Shown one piece after another: positions 62,085 through 64,000 of a stretch of DNA of 64,000 nt; within the stretch, counting starts at the first letter, position 1; each line of letters opens with the position of its first letter. Source of the DNA: an uncultured Victivallis sp. (GTDB taxonomy: Bacteria; Verrucomicrobiota; Lentisphaeria; Victivallales; Victivallaceae); the NCBI GenBank assembly GCA_944389935.1, contig CALXOE010000004.1, positions 1 through 64,000 of the forward strand. The letters run 5' to 3'. Position numbers and translations under genes: made by a program. The notes beneath the pieces were generated by a model. The model made no database searches. It worked only from the letters and a program-made list of their open reading frames with translations, and was not told where the DNA came from.

Positions 62085-63623
62085 ATGATCGGGAAAATCA
62101 TCGGCTGTGCAGCGGGGCTGTTTCTAGCCGCTGCTCTCAGCGCGGAAGTCGTTTATGAGACCGACTTTCGCGGAGAGGGACGGCAGGGCTGGACTCTGCC
62201 GGCCGGTACCGCCTGGGTGGAAGAAGCGGGACGCGCCGCACTGGAAGCGGCAGTCCCCGGCGACCGTCAGACGAAAGGGAGGGTGACGGCGGAACTGCCG
62301 TTCGACCTGAGCAGTTATCGCGGCTGCCCGATGCGGCTGACCGTCCAGTGCCGGGCGGAGAAGGTCTCCCGTCCGCCGGAGGAGTGGAATGGCATCAAAT
62401 TCATGCTCCACTACAAAAAGGACGGGAGGCCGGTCTGGCGTTCCCCGTCAGGATTGTACGGGAGTTTCGACTGGAAAGTTCTGGAAATCTCCTTTGTGGT
62501 GCCGGAGGGAGTCGAGGGGGGAAAACTCATGCTGGGGCTGGAGAACAGCTCCGGCCGGGTATGGTTCCGCGATCTGAAGATCGAAGTCGAAAAGATCGAA
62601 ACCCTCTTTCCGGTCCCGGAATTGCCGGATGGTTTCCGCGCCGCATATTCGGAGCGGGTGAGACGGCAACCGCCGCTGCGCGGCACGATGTCCCCCGCCA
62701 GATACCGGGCGGAGGACCTCGATGAGCTGGCGTCCTGGGGAGCCAATGTGATCCGCTGGCAGCTCGTGCGCAACTGGGGAAAACAGAATTCAGACCGCGA
62801 AATCGAGGAATACCGACGCTGGATCGATTCCAAAATCGAGGAACTCGACCGCGTACTCGAACACGCCGAACGGGTCGGTTTGAAAGTCATCATCGACCTG
62901 CACTCCCCTCCCGGCGGACGTTCCCCTGAGGTCATGCTCTTCCACCAGAAACCCTATCTGGATCTCTTCATCGAGACCTGGCGGAAGATCGCCGGACGGT
63001 TTCGGGGACGCAGAGCCCTGTGGGGATATGATCTTCTCAATGAGCCGATGCAGTCGCAGCCCGCCAGGGTCGATTACCTGACAGCGCAGCGCCTCGCGGC
63101 GGAGGCCATCCGGGAGATTGATCCGGAAACTCCGATCATCATCGAATCAAATGACTGGTGCTCCGCCCCGGCATTCCGTTACCTCGCACCGCTGCCGTTG
63201 AAAAATATCATTTATCAGGTGCATATGTATTGGCCCGGAGGATACACGCACCAGCAGGTCGGAAACACCTGGGGAGTGGACAGCCGGGAGAAGCTGACCG
63301 CCTACCCGGACCGGACCTATCATCGGGAAGCGCTCAAAAACTATCTGCAGCCGGTGCGGGATTTCCAGTTGAAGTACGGTGCGAGAATCTATGTCGGGGA
63401 GTTTTCAGCCGTGCGCTGGGCGCCGGGCGCGGATCGGTATCTCGAGGACTGCATCTCGATCTTTGAAGAGTATGGATGGGATTGGAGCTATCACGCTTTC
63501 CGCGAATGGTCCGGCTGGAGCGTCGAACATTCCGAGGATCCGAGGGTCACCGGCCGGGTCGACGGAGAGACCGCACGCAAGAAAGTCCTGCTCAAATATT
63601 TCAAGCGCAACACAAGGCCGTGA
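62085..63623 (+). CDS. Exported glycoside hydrolase family 5 (cellulase-like) with an N-terminal beta-sandwich
   Basis: 512 residues with a signal peptide of about 20 ending ALSA. Residues about 25-180 form a carbohydrate-binding-like beta-sandwich. The GH5 barrel follows: catalytic acid/base E320 in YDLLNEP and nucleophile E439 in YVGEFS, with IYQVHMYWPGG carrying the conserved His/Tyr. It would cleave a beta-glucan or mannan outside the cytoplasm. It is co-transcribed with the pseudopilin gene. Confidence 0.9.
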   Translation: MIGKIIGCAAGLFLAAALSAEVVYETDFRGEGRQGWTLPAGTAWVEEAGRAALEAAVPGDRQTKGRVTAELPFDLSSYRGCPMRLTVQCRAEKVSRPPEEWNGIKFMLHYKKDGRPVWRSPSGLYGSFDWKVLEISFVVPEGVEGGKLMLGLENSSGRVWFRDLKIEVEKIETLFPVPELPDGFRAAYSERVRRQPPLRGTMSPARYRAEDLDELASWGANVIRWQLVRNWGKQNSDREIEEYRRWIDSKIEELDRVLEHAERVGLKVIIDLHSPPGGRSPEVMLFHQKPYLDLFIETWRKIAGRFRGRRALWGYDLLNEPMQSQPARVDYLTAQRLAAEAIREIDPETPIIIESNDWCSAPAFRYLAPLPLKNIIYQVHMYWPGGYTHQQVGNTWGVDSREKLTAYPDRTYHREALKNYLQPVRDFQLKYGARIYVGEFSAVRWAPGADRYLEDCISIFEEYGWDWSYHAFREWSGWSVEHSEDPRVTGRVDGETARKKVLLKYFKRNTRP

Positions 63624-63649
63624 GGACGGACAGGGATGGAAGCACCCGG

Positions 63650-63696
63650 CAACGGAGTTTCCCGGAAAAAACAGGGAATTCCGGGAAACTCCGTTG
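63650..63696. repeat. 18-bp perfect inverted repeat after the GH5 gene
   Basis: CAACGGAGTTTCCCGGAA and its exact reverse complement with an 11-base loop. There is no clear T run, and the -35 of the next promoter (TTGACT at 63694) starts inside the right arm. It can act as a terminator-like barrier or a binding site. Confidence 0.8.
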
Positions 63697-63722
63697 ACTT
63701 TCCTCCTCATCCGCGGTATCTT
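63694..63722 (+). promoter_or_regulatory. Promoter of the zinc-ribbon gene
   Basis: TTGACT and TATCTT at 17 bp, 30 bp before the ATG at 63752. Confidence 0.55.
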
Positions 63723-63751
63723 ATGCGGACAACAACCGCGGAGAATGAAAC

Positions 63752-64000
63752 ATGCCCGATGCCGAATGGCTCAATCGCTGCCCGCGCTGCGGCGCACGGC
63801 GCGACAATATAAAAGTCTGTAAAATTCTCCGGATCACCTGCCTGTTCATCGCCGTCGAATGGCGGGAACTGCTGCTGACAGGGTGTCCGGAGTGCCTGAG
63901 GCGCGAATTGAACCGCCATCTCTGGAGAAGTCTGCTCCCGGCCAATCTGCTCTGGCCGTTCACGATTCTGCCGGGAACCCTCGCCGCCCGGAAACTTCTG
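63752..64000 (+). CDS. Zinc-ribbon protein, truncated by the window end
   Basis: The first 83 residues are visible, from an ATG preceded by GGAGAATG. CPRCGARR near residue 10 and CPECLRREL near residue 46 form two CxxC pairs of a probable zinc ribbon, separated by a hydrophobic segment. A second hydrophobic stretch (SLLPANLLWPFTILPG) suggests membrane association. The 3' end and function are not visible. Confidence 0.7.
   Translation, partial: MPDAEWLNRCPRCGARRDNIKVCKILRITCLFIAVEWRELLLTGCPECLRRELNRHLWRSLLPANLLWPFTILPGTLAARKLL

Overview
The window is a GC-rich chromosomal segment from a Gram-negative, fermentative, carbohydrate-degrading bacterium. The best fit is Lentisphaerota, close to Victivallis. 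The evidence is three stand-alone type IV pseudopilin-like genes with FTL(T/I)ELL...[10 protein letters not shown] leaders, one of them in a LacI regulator / pseudopilin / glycoside hydrolase locus. There is also a lipid A acyltransferase, outer-membrane lipoproteins, [FeFe]-hydrogenase maturases (HydE, HydF), pyruvate phosphate dikinase, and GH2, GH5 and GH78 enzymes. The lineage is an inference from gene content, not from a marker phylogeny.

Layout. 0-20 kb: tRNA-Lys (5' end cut off by the window), a sodium:dicarboxylate-type symporter, and a four-gene minus-strand membrane/lipoprotein operon. Then come a PP2C phosphatase, an orphan OppF-like ATPase, a membrane-anchored FHA protein, FtsH, a DUF167 protein and phosphoglycerate mutase. 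They are followed by an SDR-like protein, enolase and citrate synthase on the other strand, alkaline phosphatase plus a NUC1-type nuclease, a beta-helix acyltransferase-like protein, a C39/BtrH-like unknown and the acetolactate synthase small subunit. 20-31 kb: an AraC regulator, a lipocalin pair, SugE, a candidate small RNA, a stand-alone 5'-3' exonuclease, then ppdK with a hydrolase/acyltransferase fusion, a lipoprotein and hydE. 31-42 kb: two identical tRNA-Asp genes, a GH78 protein, hydF, phosphatidylethanolamine synthesis (psd-pssA), a sugar-nucleotide epimerase, a lipid A acyltransferase and two divergent pseudopilins. 42-51 kb: an AhpD-like protein, rpsO, a tightly overlapped operon of three large exported proteins of unknown function, and a cytoplasmic GH2 enzyme.

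51-60 kb is the accessory part. It holds a near-identical tandem gene duplication with another gene between the copies, a decayed carbohydrate-binding gene with an in-frame stop, a type IV (Mrr-like) restriction enzyme with a probable modified-base reader domain, AT-rich unknown genes and a second decayed frame. 60-64 kb is a LacI-controlled pseudopilin plus exported GH5 locus, followed by an 18-bp perfect inverted repeat and the start of a zinc-ribbon gene.

Metabolically the genes fit sugar fermentation through lower glycolysis (apgM, eno, ppdK) with hydrogen production, fed by polysaccharide breakdown. Promoters are recognisable by eye; many have a -35 of TTGAAA, TTGACA or TTGCA(A/T) and a -10 of TAT(A/T)(T/G)T at 16-17 bp. 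The most unusual items are the candidate small RNA at 22690-22830, which exposes three CUCCU (anti-Shine-Dalgarno) motifs, the 15-bp inverted repeat upstream of the alkaline phosphatase promoter, the hydrolase-HHxxxDG fusion, and the LacI operator shared between the regulator and the pseudopilin/GH5 genes.
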